Below are positions 34,197 through 43,380 of a DNA stretch of 64,000 bases, in pieces. A model generated the notes under the pieces. It saw only the letters and a program-made list of their open reading frames with translations. It ran no database searches and had not been told where the DNA came from. The stretch lies in NCBI RefSeq assembly GCF_934190775.1, contig NZ_CAKPTG010000009.1, forward strand, positions 1 through 64,000, in the 5' to 3' direction. A program made the translations under genes and the position numbers. Every line of letters begins with the position of its first letter. The first letter of the stretch is position 1. This DNA comes from an uncultured Phascolarctobacterium sp. (GTDB lineage Bacteria > Bacillota > Negativicutes > Acidaminococcales > Acidaminococcaceae).

Positions 34197-35751
34197 TAAA
34201 ATTGCGTTAAAGCTGACACTGTATTTTTCTGCGGTGCTGCTTGTTTTTGCATTGATTATCGGCGGTGTTTTTTACCAGTTCTTCAAGCAGCAGACGATTG
34301 AAATCAAGGAAAAGGAAATGCGTCTGCGGGCGGAGAAAATTGCCGAAGTGCTGAGTGATAATATGGAGCGTATGGAAAGCCGTCACGGTGACGGTATTGC
34401 CAATAGCAAATTTATCAGCTATCTGGATAATGTGACGCAGGAAATCGTCTGGGTGGTGGACAGCAATCGTCAGCTGAGCATCAATAAGGACAGGGTACAG
34501 CGTCAGCGTCGTGAGGTACAAAAGCATCATGAGCATAGCGGCTTTGGTCTTTTTAAGCGTCCGCTGCCGCCGATTGCCTGGAAGGAACAGCCTAAGACTT
34601 CTAAGGAAGCCTATGAAAGACTCCCTGCACAGGTAAGAGAAAAGGTTGAAGAGGGCTTTACCGGAAAAGAATTTATTTTAGAAGAATATAATCCTGTTCT
34701 GGATGGCATTATGCTGACTGTAGGCAGACCGATTTATGACAGCAAGGGACAGGTAAAGGCTGTGCTTTTGCTGCATTCTCCGGTAGCAGGATTGCAAGAT
34801 GCTATCTGGTCCGGTCTGCGCATTCTGCTTATTAGTCTGCTGGTGGCAATGGCTTTGGGCATGTTGCTTTCGGTAGTGCTCAGCTGGCGCTTTACCGGCA
34901 CGATAGAAAAAATGAAAAAAATTGCCGAGCGTCTGGCGGAACGTGATTATAGCGCCCGCACCAACATTAAGCAAAATGACGAAATTGGCGAGCTGGCACG
35001 TACACTTGATGTTTTGGCAGAACGTCTGGAGCTGGCAGATGCCGAAAGCCAGAAGCTGGAAAAGCTGCGCCGCGAGTTTATTGCCAACATTTCGCATGAG
35101 CTGCGCACGCCTGTAACGGTTATCCGCGGCAGTCTGGAGGCCTTGCGCGACGGTGTAGTTACGGAAAAGGCGGATGTAGAGGAATTCCATGAGCAGATGT
35201 ATAAGGAAAGCCTGTTTTTGCAGCGACTGATAAATGATCTGCTGGATTTGTCGCGTTTGCAGAATACAGATTTTCCGATTGAAAAGGCTCCGTTGAACCT
35301 TGTCGATGTTATGCATGATGCAGTGCGCAGCGGCAGGCAGCTCGGTGCTGATAAAAAGCTGCAGATTACAGGCAGTGCGGATAAGGACATGTACATGCTG
35401 AACGGTGATTACGGACGCTTGCGGCAGATGCTGATGATTTTTTTGCATAACAGCATCAAGTTTTCACCCGAAGGCAGTGGAATTAAGCTGGAGCTGGCAG
35501 GCAACAGGCTGAAGCTGATTGATCATGGCTGCGGTATTAAGGAAGAGGATATTCCGCATGCCTTCGACCGCTTTTATAAGGCGCGCAATGAGCATAATAA
35601 GAGCGGCAGCGGTCTGGGACTGGCGATTGCCAAGCAGATTGCGCAGCGTCATGATATGCAGCTGGAGCTGCAGAGCAAGCTGGGCGAGGGGACAACGATT
35701 ATTATCAGTCTGCCGCCTGAGCTGAAGGAAAAGGAGTATGCGGATGAATAA
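34189..35751 (+). CDS. Sensor histidine kinase
   Basis: The protein of about 520 residues has a first membrane segment (residues 8-28), an extracytoplasmic sensor region of about 180 residues with a His-rich stretch (KHHEHSGFG), and a second membrane segment near 210-230. HAMP, HisKA with phospho-His303 in FIANISHELRTPV, and an ATPase domain (HNSIKFSP, IDHGCGIKEEDI, SGSGLGLAIAKQI) follow. It should phosphorylate the preceding regulator. Its neighbour, the CpxP/Spy-like protein, suggests that it senses envelope stress or metals. Confidence 0.93.
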   Translation: MNNKIALKLTLYFSAVLLVFALIIGGVFYQFFKQQTIEIKEKEMRLRAEKIAEVLSDNMERMESRHGDGIANSKFISYLDNVTQEIVWVVDSNRQLSINKDRVQRQRREVQKHHEHSGFGLFKRPLPPIAWKEQPKTSKEAYERLPAQVREKVEEGFTGKEFILEEYNPVLDGIMLTVGRPIYDSKGQVKAVLLLHSPVAGLQDAIWSGLRILLISLLVAMALGMLLSVVLSWRFTGTIEKMKKIAERLAERDYSARTNIKQNDEIGELARTLDVLAERLELADAESQKLEKLRREFIANISHELRTPVTVIRGSLEALRDGVVTEKADVEEFHEQMYKESLFLQRLINDLLDLSRLQNTDFPIEKAPLNLVDVMHDAVRSGRQLGADKKLQITGSADKDMYMLNGDYGRLRQMLMIFLHNSIKFSPEGSGIKLELAGNRLKLIDHGCGIKEEDIPHAFDRFYKARNEHNKSGSGLGLAIAKQIAQRHDMQLELQSKLGEGTTIIISLPPELKEKEYADE

Positions 35752-36523
35752 GATGAATTACGGCTGTGAAGGACTTTGCGTTGCTATCAGCGGCGGTACG
35801 TCAGGCATCGGGCTGGCGGCGGCGTTGTGCTTTTTGGCAGATGGTGCGCGGGTATATATTTTGGGGCGCTCCGTGGAACGTGGTGCGCAGGCATTGCGTT
35901 ATCTTGAGGAGCAGACAGGAAAGCAGGCAGTATATATTTCCTGTGACGTGACGAAGCAGGCTGAATGCAAGGCTGCAGTGGCAAAGATTGCTGAGCAGGA
36001 AGCCAGGCCTGACTGGCAGCTGGATATTTTGGTCAACAGCGCCGGCTTTTATCGTGAGCAGCGTCTGGAGCAGCTTGCGGAAGCAGATTTTGATGCGATG
36101 ATGAACGTCAATGTTAAGGGTATGATGTTTTTGACGCAGGCAGCACTGCCTTATCTGCGCAGTAAAAGCAGCGTGGTGAATATTGCGTCGGATGCTGCTG
36201 TCAGCGGCAATTACGGCTGTGCGCTTTATTGTGCGACTAAAGGCGCGGTAGTTGCGTTTACCAGAGCGCTGGCGCTGGATCTGGCGCCGAGCGTGCGCGT
36301 GAACTGCGTCTGCCCGGCAGACGTTGATACGCCGCTGCTGGCGCAGCAGCTTGCGGATGCGAACGGCGGTTATACATTGGCGGATGTAGCTGCAGCCTAT
36401 CCGCTTCAGCGGATTGCTGCAGCAGATGAGATAGCGCACGTAATCTGCAGTCTGGCGTCTCCTGCCAACAGCTTTATGACCGGCAGCATTGTAACTGTTG
36501 ACGGCGGCCTGACAGCCGGATAA
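35744..36523 (+). CDS. Short-chain dehydrogenase/reductase
   Basis: The enzyme of about 259 residues is a classical SDR. It has the nucleotide loop SGGTSGIGLA, the NSAG motif, a Ser in NIASDAAVSGN, the catalytic Tyr-x-x-x-Lys in YCATKGAVVAFTRAL, and a C-terminal MTGSIVTVDGGLT. Substrate and biological role are unknown. It overlaps the kinase stop, with AAGGAG before the ATG at 35744, so it is co-transcribed with the two-component genes although a functional link is not obvious. Confidence 0.88.
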   Translation: MNKMNYGCEGLCVAISGGTSGIGLAAALCFLADGARVYILGRSVERGAQALRYLEEQTGKQAVYISCDVTKQAECKAAVAKIAEQEARPDWQLDILVNSAGFYREQRLEQLAEADFDAMMNVNVKGMMFLTQAALPYLRSKSSVVNIASDAAVSGNYGCALYCATKGAVVAFTRALALDLAPSVRVNCVCPADVDTPLLAQQLADANGGYTLADVAAAYPLQRIAAADEIAHVICSLASPANSFMTGSIVTVDGGLTAG

Positions 36524-36643
36524 ATAATATATAGCAGTAAAACAGGTAAAGAAAGTTTTCTTTGCCTGTTTTTTATATACGCAAACGTATATAAGTGATA
36601 TAATTAATGTATTAAAGTATAAAAAATACGGGAGGGTATTTTT

Positions 36644-37447
36644 ATGGATAAAATGCAGCCCATTGGCGTACTTGATTCGGGAGTCGGAGGTCTGTCGGTT
36701 TTGAAATGCCTGCATCAGATGCTGCCGCACGAGGATTTTATTTATGTAGGTGATACTGCACGTACGCCTTACGGCACACGCAGTGAACAAGAAATCCGTG
36801 GTTTTGTGGGAGAAATAATCGATTGGCTGGCAGCAAAAAACGTTAAGCAGGTAGTTATAGCCTGCAATACTTTGACGATGCTTGGTGTAGACAGTTTGCG
36901 GGGGACGCATCCGTTCAGTGTTGTCGGGATGTCCAAGGGGGCGCAGCAGCTGCTGGCGGCCAGTCCTCATAAAAAAATCGGCGTGCTGGCAACGCAGTTT
37001 ACTATTGCCAGCGGTTTGCATAAAAAAGCTATTCTTGCTGCAGACCCGCAAGCGCAGGTTTATCCGGTGGCTTGCCCGAAGTTTGTACCGTTGATTGAGG
37101 GAGAGCAGTTTGACAGTCCGGAGCTGCGGCAGGCTATCGCCGAGTATACCGAGCCTTTTAAAAAAGCGGGCGTTGAGGCAGTGATTTTATCCTGCACGCA
37201 TTATCCTTTTATCAAAAAACAAATCGAAGCCGATTTAGGACCTGCTGTAAAGGTGCTTGACCCGGCGGCTGCCACCAGTGCCGACGCTATTGCAGCACTT
37301 AAGGAGGAAGGCCTGCTGCGTACAGAAGGCAAGGGACGTCTGCAGGTTTGCTGCACGGCTGATCTGGCAAGAGTTGAGCGCTTGGCCGGCAGAATGTTGC
37401 CTGTAGACGAGTGCGATTTTTCTTTAATCGATTTAAAGAAGAATTGA
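36644..37447 (+). CDS. murI: Glutamate racemase MurI
   Basis: The 267-residue enzyme interconverts L- and D-glutamate for peptidoglycan synthesis. It has IGVLDSGVGGLSVL, YVGDTARTPYG, catalytic Cys74 in VIACNTLTM and catalytic Cys184 in ILSCTHYPF. The usual ACNTAT is ACNTLT here, a conservative change. It is preceded by GGGAGG. A weak hairpin with a T-run at about 37461-37495 may end it. Confidence 0.93.
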   Translation: MDKMQPIGVLDSGVGGLSVLKCLHQMLPHEDFIYVGDTARTPYGTRSEQEIRGFVGEIIDWLAAKNVKQVVIACNTLTMLGVDSLRGTHPFSVVGMSKGAQQLLAASPHKKIGVLATQFTIASGLHKKAILAADPQAQVYPVACPKFVPLIEGEQFDSPELRQAIAEYTEPFKKAGVEAVILSCTHYPFIKKQIEADLGPAVKVLDPAAATSADAIAALKEEGLLRTEGKGRLQVCCTADLARVERLAGRMLPVDECDFSLIDLKKN

Positions 37448-37646
37448 TTGCATAACTTTTATTCCTTTCAAAAAAGAAGCAGGAATTTTCTTTTTAATGT
37501 CTAATTTATAGTAATTAAGAGCGAGAAAAGATTGCTTTTTTGGTGGCTTGCTATGAGAGCTGCCTAATAGGTGTTTATGTTACTAAATGCCGGTTTCATG
37601 ATACTGTGAAAGTTGTATTTATATTTTCGCAGCTATGTCATCTGTA

Positions 37647-37679
37647 TTGACGGATGACTGGTTACGCAAATGCTATTAT
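37647..37679 (+). promoter_or_regulatory. Probable promoter of the Mrp antiporter operon
   Basis: An extended -10 (TGCTATTAT, box at 37674-37679) lies 33 bp before the first gene. TTGACG at 37647-37652 is 21 bp away, too far for a standard -35. The region 37448-37700 holds nothing else recognisable. Confidence 0.4.
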
Positions 37680-37711
37680 ATTCAAAAATAATATAAAGAA
37701 AGGTGGTAGCT

Positions 37712-38287
37712 GTGGAAAAGCAGGGAGTATTAAACGATAAAAAAATTGTAGGCTCGCCTATGGTGCATATGACATGTCTTGCTCTGGTGCTGTTTGCATT
37801 CTGGATGGTTTTGTCAGGCAGAACAGAAACAAAATTTGTCATATACGGTATCCTCACAGCTGTAGTGACGACTTGGGTTACATACCCGCTTCTGCTGGTC
37901 CCGAATAAGGACGGCAGTAAAAAGTATTATGTTTTCGGTTTTTCAATTCCGAAAATGATTATGTACTTTTTCTGGCTGATGTGGCAGCTGGTGCTCGCCA
38001 ATATTGACGTGCTGCTGGCAACTACAGGTCAGGAGCTGAACATTGATCCTAAGGTTGTCCGCTTCCGCTTCAGGGCCGATAATCCTATGGCATCTGTTAT
38101 TTTGGCGAACTCAATTACGCTGACACCGGGTACAGTAACAATGAATGTTACCGACGACGGTGTGTATGAGATTCATGCACTGACCGTTGGTGCGGCCGCA
38201 GGCGTGCTTGACGGCGGCATGCAGAAAAAGGTTGCTGATTTATACGGCGAAAAATTTGATTTTGCAGTAGTAGAGAGTGAGGAATGA
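37712..38287 (+). CDS. mrpE: Mrp-type Na+/H+ antiporter subunit E
   Basis: The protein of about 191 residues matches MnhE/MrpE. It has hydrophobic N-terminal segments, IPKMIMYFFWLMWQLVLANIDVLL, and the conserved ANSITLTPGTVTMNV near residue 130. The GTG at 37712 is chosen because AAAGAAAGG lies about eight bases upstream. It is the first gene of the operon. Order E-F-G first and A-like parts later differs from the Bacillus order A-G. Confidence 0.85.
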   Translation: MEKQGVLNDKKIVGSPMVHMTCLALVLFAFWMVLSGRTETKFVIYGILTAVVTTWVTYPLLLVPNKDGSKKYYVFGFSIPKMIMYFFWLMWQLVLANIDVLLATTGQELNIDPKVVRFRFRADNPMASVILANSITLTPGTVTMNVTDDGVYEIHALTVGAAAGVLDGGMQKKVADLYGEKFDFAVVESEE

Positions 38288-38553
38288 TTATGCAGATTAT
38301 ATTTTATATTATGATGGTAGCCATTCTTCTGATCATCGGCACAATGCTGCAGCGCTTGTTTAACGGACCGACAATTTTTGACAGAATGAACGCCTTGGGC
38401 GTTATCGGTGCCGATACAATTCTATTATTGGTACTTTTCGGCTATATTGACAAACGTCCGGATATGTATGTTGATATAGCGATTTCTTATGCAATTTTAG
38501 GCTTTATCGGCTCGTTGATTGTAGCTAAATTTATAGGAGGTAAAAGGATATGA
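38284..38553 (+). CDS. mrpF: Mrp-type antiporter subunit F
   Basis: The 89-residue protein with three membrane segments matches MnhF/MrpF, including QRLFNGPTIFDRMNALGVIGADTILLL. It overlaps mrpE by 4 bp (ATGA) and mrpG by 4 bp. It is a small structural subunit of the antiporter complex. Confidence 0.87.
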   Translation: MIMQIIFYIMMVAILLIIGTMLQRLFNGPTIFDRMNALGVIGADTILLLVLFGYIDKRPDMYVDIAISYAILGFIGSLIVAKFIGGKRI

Positions 38554-39011
38554 TTGAACAATTCGGTTTTACCTCCCTGCGCGAAGTTATCGCTGCACTG
38601 TTCCTGCTAAGCGGTCTGGTATTCTTCGTCGGTTCAGCTATCGGTATGCTGCGCCTGCCGGACTTCTATTCCAGAATCCATGCCTCCGGTAACAGTGAAA
38701 CTCTTGGCTGTACGCTTTCCTTTATCGGTCTGATGATTTATGAAGGACCTACACTGACAGCGGCAAAGATGGCTTTTGTGTTTTTACTTGTTTTTATGGC
38801 GAATCCGATCGGCTCGCATATTCTGAGCAAGGCAGCCTATAAATCCGGACATCCTGTCTGGACACTGCAAAGCAAGGGCGCCAAAAAGCTTGTCGGTCTG
38901 GAAAAGGCTGACCACAGCGCTGACGAGCCTGTTGGTCATATCCGTAAGAAGACTGTAAAAACAAATCGTAATCAGGTACATAAATATCATAAGAAGAAAG
39001 GAGATAAATAA
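38550..39011 (+). CDS. mrpG: Mrp-type antiporter subunit G
   Basis: The 153-residue protein has MnhG features: three membrane segments and GSAIGMLRLPDFYSRIHASGNSETLGCTLSFIGL. A charged C-terminal extension of about 55 residues, rich in Lys and His (KKTVKTNRNQVHKYHKKKGDK), goes beyond the usual MrpG length. It overlaps mrpF. Confidence 0.87.
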   Translation: MIEQFGFTSLREVIAALFLLSGLVFFVGSAIGMLRLPDFYSRIHASGNSETLGCTLSFIGLMIYEGPTLTAAKMAFVFLLVFMANPIGSHILSKAAYKSGHPVWTLQSKGAKKLVGLEKADHSADEPVGHIRKKTVKTNRNQVHKYHKKKGDK

Positions 39012-39012
39012 A

Positions 39013-39255
39013 ATGGAGATTTATACTATTGAAGCTCTTTTACTTGTCTTCCTGATTCTCATTACCTGTGCAGTTATTTTCTGCAAGGATATTTTAAGTG
39101 CTGCGATTATCTACAGTGCGTTCAGCTTCTGTGCTGTGCTGCTGTATCTGATGATGGGCTCCCCCGACGTAGCCTTTACGGAGGCTGTTATCGGTACGAT
39201 TTCTACCATCTTCTTCGTAGCTTCGTTGAAAAAAATTGATAGGTGGTGTAAATAA
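39013..39255 (+). CDS. MrpA C-terminal domain-like subunit, DUF4040/MbhD type
   Basis: The 80-residue protein matches DUF4040. It has EALLLVFLILITCAVIFCKDILSAAIIYSAFS and MMGSPDVAFTEAVIGTISTIFFVASL, found in the C-terminal part of MrpA and as MbhD in membrane-bound hydrogenases. It is a separate gene here, so the MrpA domain is split off. It overlaps the next gene by one base. Confidence 0.8.
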   Translation: MEIYTIEALLLVFLILITCAVIFCKDILSAAIIYSAFSFCAVLLYLMMGSPDVAFTEAVIGTISTIFFVASLKKIDRWCK

Positions 39256-39581
39256 TGCGTGGATTAGTTGCTGTTATCCTGGCGATTATGACAGGCATGT
39301 TTTGCTCTGTCGTAACCTACCTGCCCGAAATTGGTGACGCGAACACTGCGCCTAACCAGCATGTTACTCCGACCTATATCTCCCGTAGTGCGGAGGATAC
39401 AGGCTCGCCCAATATCGTAACGGGCGTCATCATCGACTATCGTGGCTTCGATACTATGTGGGAAACCTCGGTAATGTTCCTCGCCGGTCTGACAACGGTG
39501 CTGGTGCTGACCAGCAATCCGGTAGGACGCAGACCTGAGGAAGAGCCGGAGGATCCGGAGGAAGGAGAGATTATCAAATGA
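39255..39581 (+). CDS. MbhE-like subunit (second part of the MrpA C-terminal region)
   Basis: The 108-residue protein has an N-terminal membrane segment, then TGSPNIVTGVIIDYRGFDTMWETSVMFLAGLTTVLVL, the conserved signature of the MbhE-like domain at the end of MrpA. The tail is strongly acidic (RRPEEEPEDPEEGEII). It overlaps mrpB by 4 bp. With the previous gene it replaces the C-terminus of a full-length MrpA. Confidence 0.78.
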   Translation: MRGLVAVILAIMTGMFCSVVTYLPEIGDANTAPNQHVTPTYISRSAEDTGSPNIVTGVIIDYRGFDTMWETSVMFLAGLTTVLVLTSNPVGRRPEEEPEDPEEGEIIK

Positions 39582-40030
39582 AAGAACCATTTGGCGGTCT
39601 TATCCTGAATGTGGCCTTCAGAATGCTGGTGCCGTTCACGATTACCTACGGCATTTACGTTCTCTGCCTGGGTGAGTTTTCTCCGGGCGGCGGCTTCCAG
39701 GCAGGCGCATTGCTTTCTGTAGGCGTGCTGCTGGCACGTCTTATCCTGGGCTTTGATACAAAGTTCAATGTCTTAGGCAAAACTTCTGTTGTTCTTGCCG
39801 GCGTGGGTACCTTCCTGTATGCTTTTACCGGTTGGCTGACATTGTTCGGCGGTGCAGACTTTTTCCTGAACTACAATTATATGCCAATTCATATGGAGCC
39901 TCAGCACGAAATGCATGCCATGGGCATTTTCCTTATTGAAATCGGCGTTGCCATCTGCGTAATGATGACAATTATTAATCTGCTTGATGCAATTGTGAAA
40001 AGGGGTGACGAAGATGGAAGTGCTCAATGA
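39578..40030 (+). CDS. mrpB: Mrp-type antiporter subunit B
   Basis: The 150-residue protein matches MnhB. It has MLVPFTITYGIYVLCLGEFSPGGGFQAGALLSVGVLL, with four membrane segments, and HEMHAMGIFLIEIGVAICVMMTII at the end. It overlaps mrpC by 17 bp, and the mrpC ribosome site lies within its last codons. Confidence 0.88.
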   Translation: MKEPFGGLILNVAFRMLVPFTITYGIYVLCLGEFSPGGGFQAGALLSVGVLLARLILGFDTKFNVLGKTSVVLAGVGTFLYAFTGWLTLFGGADFFLNYNYMPIHMEPQHEMHAMGIFLIEIGVAICVMMTIINLLDAIVKRGDEDGSAQ

Positions 40031-40388
40031 GTTTTTGAAAACAAAAGGCATTTATTCCCTGGTCATGATTCTTTTCTTCCTGGGTGTATATGGCATGGTC
40101 CTCAGCAAGAACTATATGAAGAAGCTGATGGCGATGAATGTTATGCAGGTTGCCGTTATTTACTTTTATCTGTGCTTCGCACAGAAGGATGGCGCAATGA
40201 TTCCTATCCAGAACGGCCTGACAACAGATCCTAATGCTTACATTAACCCTCTGCCGCATGGTCTGATGCTGACGGCAATTGTTGTAAGTCTTGGTACTAC
40301 AGGCGTAGCAATTGCACTCCTCATGCGTATTAAAGAAATCTACGGTTCTGTTGAAGAAGTAGAGGTATTGAGGAGGGCTAGTAAATGA
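40014..40388 (+). CDS. mrpC: Mrp-type antiporter subunit C (NuoK-like)
   Basis: The protein of about 124 residues has three membrane segments and the NuoK/MrpC pattern. It has YGMVLSKNYMKKLMAMNVMQVAVIYFYL and LPHGLMLTAIVVSLGTTGVAIALLMRI. AAGGGGTG precedes the ATG at 40014. It overlaps the next gene by 4 bp. Confidence 0.88.
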   Translation: MEVLNEFLKTKGIYSLVMILFFLGVYGMVLSKNYMKKLMAMNVMQVAVIYFYLCFAQKDGAMIPIQNGLTTDPNAYINPLPHGLMLTAIVVSLGTTGVAIALLMRIKEIYGSVEEVEVLRRASK

Positions 40389-41878
40389 CACAGCATGCTC
40401 CCGTCCTAATTGTACTTTTACCTTTAACAGCATCGTTGCTGTGTATGTTATTTTCCCGTATCAGTAAAAACTTAGGCTCCTGGATAGTTATGGCTTCTAT
40501 CGCCGGTGCCTTTGCCAATGCCTGCATCGTACTGCAAAGAGTGTTGGAATCCGGCGGCAAAACCTGGCATTACTGGATGGGTGGTTGGGAACCGCCAATC
40601 GGTATTGAATTTGCTCTTGATCCGCTGAACAGTATTCTGGCAGTAGTGGTAACGTTTATTTCCCTGATGGTTTCGCTTTACAGCCGTCCGTTCGTCAAGG
40701 ATGAGGATTGGCTGCATGTAGGCGGCTATTATACATTGTTCGGTCTGCTGACGGTAGGCCTTTCCGGTATGATTATCACCGGTGACGTTTTTAACCTCTA
40801 TGTATATCTGGAGATTATGTCACTTTCCGGTTACGGCCTGATTGCCCTCGGCGGCAGAAAGTCAATGCTGGCAGCCTTCCGTTACCTGTTAATCGGTACC
40901 ATCGGTGCTTCTCTGTATCTGCTTGGTGTCGGTTATCTGTACGCTATGACCGGTACTCTGAACATGGCTGACCTTGCTGCACGCGTAGTGCCTCATCTGA
41001 ATTCACCGCTGTTTGCGATTGCTGTAGCCTGCTTTATCATCGGCTTCGGTATCAAGATGGCGCTGTTCCCGCTTCATGGCTGGCAGCCTGATGCCTACAC
41101 CTTCGCTCATCCGGGCGCTGCTGCTTTTATCGCAGGCTGCATGAGTAAGGCTCCGGCATATGCTTTAATCCGTTTTGTATATTATATCTTTAAGGTTGAT
41201 AACCCTGTCATGCAGAGTGCGCTCAACGTTTTGGGCATTCTCGGTGTAGCAGGCATCCTTATCGGTTCTATTATGGCGATGGCTCAGTATGACTTCCGCC
41301 GTATGCTGGCATATTCCTCTGTTGCACAAATCGGTTACATTGCAATCGGTCTGGCTATGGGCAACATGTACGGCTTCATCGGCGCAGTGCTGCATGCTAT
41401 CAACCATGCTTTCATGAAGAGCAGTCTGTTCCTCGTTATCGGTGGTATTGAGTATCGCTTCGGTGAGGTCAATCTGTATCGCTTAGGCGGCATGAACAAA
41501 AAGATGACTATCAGTACGATTACCGTGCTGCTGGCTTCTCTGTCTATGATCGGTTTGCCTCCGACCTGCGGCTTCTTCAGTAAATGGTATCTTATGCTGG
41601 GTGCTTACACCGGTGCACAGTATTTCTACATCGCTGTACTTGTTATCAGCTCTCTGCTGAATGCAATTTATTTCTTCCGTATTATTGAGCAGATGTTTAT
41701 ACAGCGTGAAGCTTCGCTGACTGAGGTACATCCGCATAAGGGCAAGCTGGGCTTACCGCTTTCCATGGTTATCCCGATTCTCGTCGGCGGTATCATGATT
41801 CTGGTACTTGGCTTCTACAGTGTTGACATCGTTACCGATGTTGTTAAGTTAGGATTGCCGGAGGTGTTTCTGAGATGA
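40385..41878 (+). CDS. mrpD: Mrp-type antiporter subunit D (NuoN/NuoL-like), first copy
   Basis: The 497-residue protein has about 14 membrane segments and the proton-pump family core. It has MIITGDVFNLYVYLEIMSLSGYGLIALGG (with the key Glu), KMALFPLHGWQPDAYTFAHPGAAAFIAG, RRMLAYSSVAQIGYIAIGLAMG and HAINHAFMKSSLFLVIG. It is one of three antiporter-like chains in the operon. Confidence 0.88.
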   Translation: MTQHAPVLIVLLPLTASLLCMLFSRISKNLGSWIVMASIAGAFANACIVLQRVLESGGKTWHYWMGGWEPPIGIEFALDPLNSILAVVVTFISLMVSLYSRPFVKDEDWLHVGGYYTLFGLLTVGLSGMIITGDVFNLYVYLEIMSLSGYGLIALGGRKSMLAAFRYLLIGTIGASLYLLGVGYLYAMTGTLNMADLAARVVPHLNSPLFAIAVACFIIGFGIKMALFPLHGWQPDAYTFAHPGAAAFIAGCMSKAPAYALIRFVYYIFKVDNPVMQSALNVLGILGVAGILIGSIMAMAQYDFRRMLAYSSVAQIGYIAIGLAMGNMYGFIGAVLHAINHAFMKSSLFLVIGGIEYRFGEVNLYRLGGMNKKMTISTITVLLASLSMIGLPPTCGFFSKWYLMLGAYTGAQYFYIAVLVISSLLNAIYFFRIIEQMFIQREASLTEVHPHKGKLGLPLSMVIPILVGGIMILVLGFYSVDIVTDVVKLGLPEVFLR

Positions 41879-43380
41879 CTATTTTAGATTGCAGACCATT
41901 TCTGGCGGTTGGTGTATCCTTTATAGCTGCTGTACTTATCGCGTTCAGCAGACGTTGGCCTAACCTGCGTGAAACCTGGAGCGTTATCGCTTCCGTACTT
42001 AAATTCGGTATCATCCTGTCGATGCTGCCTGCTGTTCTTGACGGCAACCAGTATCAGTGGACGCTGTGCCAGATTACAGATACTGTGGGCCTGACGCTGC
42101 GTACCGATCCGGCCGGCATGATTTTTGCGGTGCTGGCTTCGATGCTGTGGGTACCGATGAACTTCTATTCCATCGGCTATATGCGCTGCAATAACGAAAG
42201 CGAGCAGACCGGTTACTTTGCTGCTTTTGCTATCTGCATGAGTGCCGTAATGGGCATTGCGATGGCCGAAAACCTGTTGACCTTCTTTATCTTTTACGAG
42301 CTGCTGACTTTGGCAAGCTATCCGCTGGTACTGCATAAGCGTAACCAGGAAGCTTTGATGGCCAGCCGTAAGTATTTGATTTACACCTTGATTTCCGGTC
42401 AGCTTTTCCTGGCCGGCGTTATCGCCGTTTACTGCATCAGCGGTACGATGGACTTTACTCCCGGCGGCTTCCTGACTACGGACATGGCTCCGAGATGGGT
42501 GCTGCAGGCTATCTTCGTACTGATGATTTTGGCAGGCTCCGTAAAGGCTGCAGTTATGCCGCTGCATGGCTGGCTGCCGGCAGCAATGATTGCACCGACT
42601 CCGGTATCTGCATTGCTGCATGCCGTTGCCGTTGTTAAAACCGGCGTTTTCGCCGTACTGCGTATCATCGGCTTCGTCTTTGGTCCGAAGCTGCTGGCGG
42701 AAATCGGTGTCGTTGACGTATTGGCATGGGCTGCTGCGGCAAGCATTATCATTTCTTCGCTTATCGCTCTGCGTCAGGATCATCTGAAACGTCGTCTGGC
42801 GTTCTCCACTATCGGTCAGCTTTCCTACATCGTGTTAGGTGCTGCGCTTATTTCTCCGCTGAGCATTAAGGGTGCTTACCTGCATCTGGTAGCTCATGCT
42901 GTTATGAAGATTACCCTCTTTATGTGCGCCGGTCTGATTATCGCGCGTACACACAGAAATAATATCAGTGAGCTTTATGGCATAGGCAAGAAGCTGCCGG
43001 TAACTATGGCCTGCTTCACGATTGCTTCCCTGGGTATCGCCGGTACGCCGTTCCTCGTTGGCTTTGTCAGCAAATGGAATCTGGCACTCGGTGCTTTGCA
43101 GGCAGGCAAGCCTCTGTACATTCTTGTTTGGGTTGCCAGTGCACTTTTGGCTGCCGGCTATCTGATGCCTGTTGTACAGATGGCATACTTCCGCAAGGAC
43201 CCGCAGGAGGAGTTCCGTGAATATGGCGACATCAGCTACTCGATGCTGATTCCTATCTGCATTACAACGATTATTGCTGTTGTCCTCGGTATCGTGCCGG
43301 ATATTTATCCGCACTTCTATGAGCTGGCAACAATGGCCTCCAACGCTATTTGCGCAGGCTGGAATGGAGGTTGGATGTAA
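41875..43380 (+). CDS. Antiporter-like membrane subunit (NuoN/MrpD-like), second copy
   Basis: The 501-residue protein belongs to the same family. It has NLLTFFIFYELLTLASYPLVLHKR, KAAVMPLHGWLPAAMIAPTPVSALLHAVAVVKTGVF, RRLAFSTIGQLSYIVLGAAL and HLVAHAVMKITLFMCAG. It is shorter than MrpA and lacks its C-terminal part. It overlaps the previous gene by 4 bp and the next by one base. It probably adds another ion channel to the complex. Confidence 0.85.
   Translation: MTILDCRPFLAVGVSFIAAVLIAFSRRWPNLRETWSVIASVLKFGIILSMLPAVLDGNQYQWTLCQITDTVGLTLRTDPAGMIFAVLASMLWVPMNFYSIGYMRCNNESEQTGYFAAFAICMSAVMGIAMAENLLTFFIFYELLTLASYPLVLHKRNQEALMASRKYLIYTLISGQLFLAGVIAVYCISGTMDFTPGGFLTTDMAPRWVLQAIFVLMILAGSVKAAVMPLHGWLPAAMIAPTPVSALLHAVAVVKTGVFAVLRIIGFVFGPKLLAEIGVVDVLAWAAAASIIISSLIALRQDHLKRRLAFSTIGQLSYIVLGAALISPLSIKGAYLHLVAHAVMKITLFMCAGLIIARTHRNNISELYGIGKKLPVTMACFTIASLGIAGTPFLVGFVSKWNLALGALQAGKPLYILVWVASALLAAGYLMPVVQMAYFRKDPQEEFREYGDISYSMLIPICITTIIAVVLGIVPDIYPHFYELATMASNAICAGWNGGWM

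Noticed and set aside
41884..42783. A 299-codon minus-strand frame within the Mrp operon
   Set aside because: It has His/Gln/Asn-rich unstructured content typical of the complement of membrane-protein codons, and it lies wholly within a conserved antiporter-like gene.
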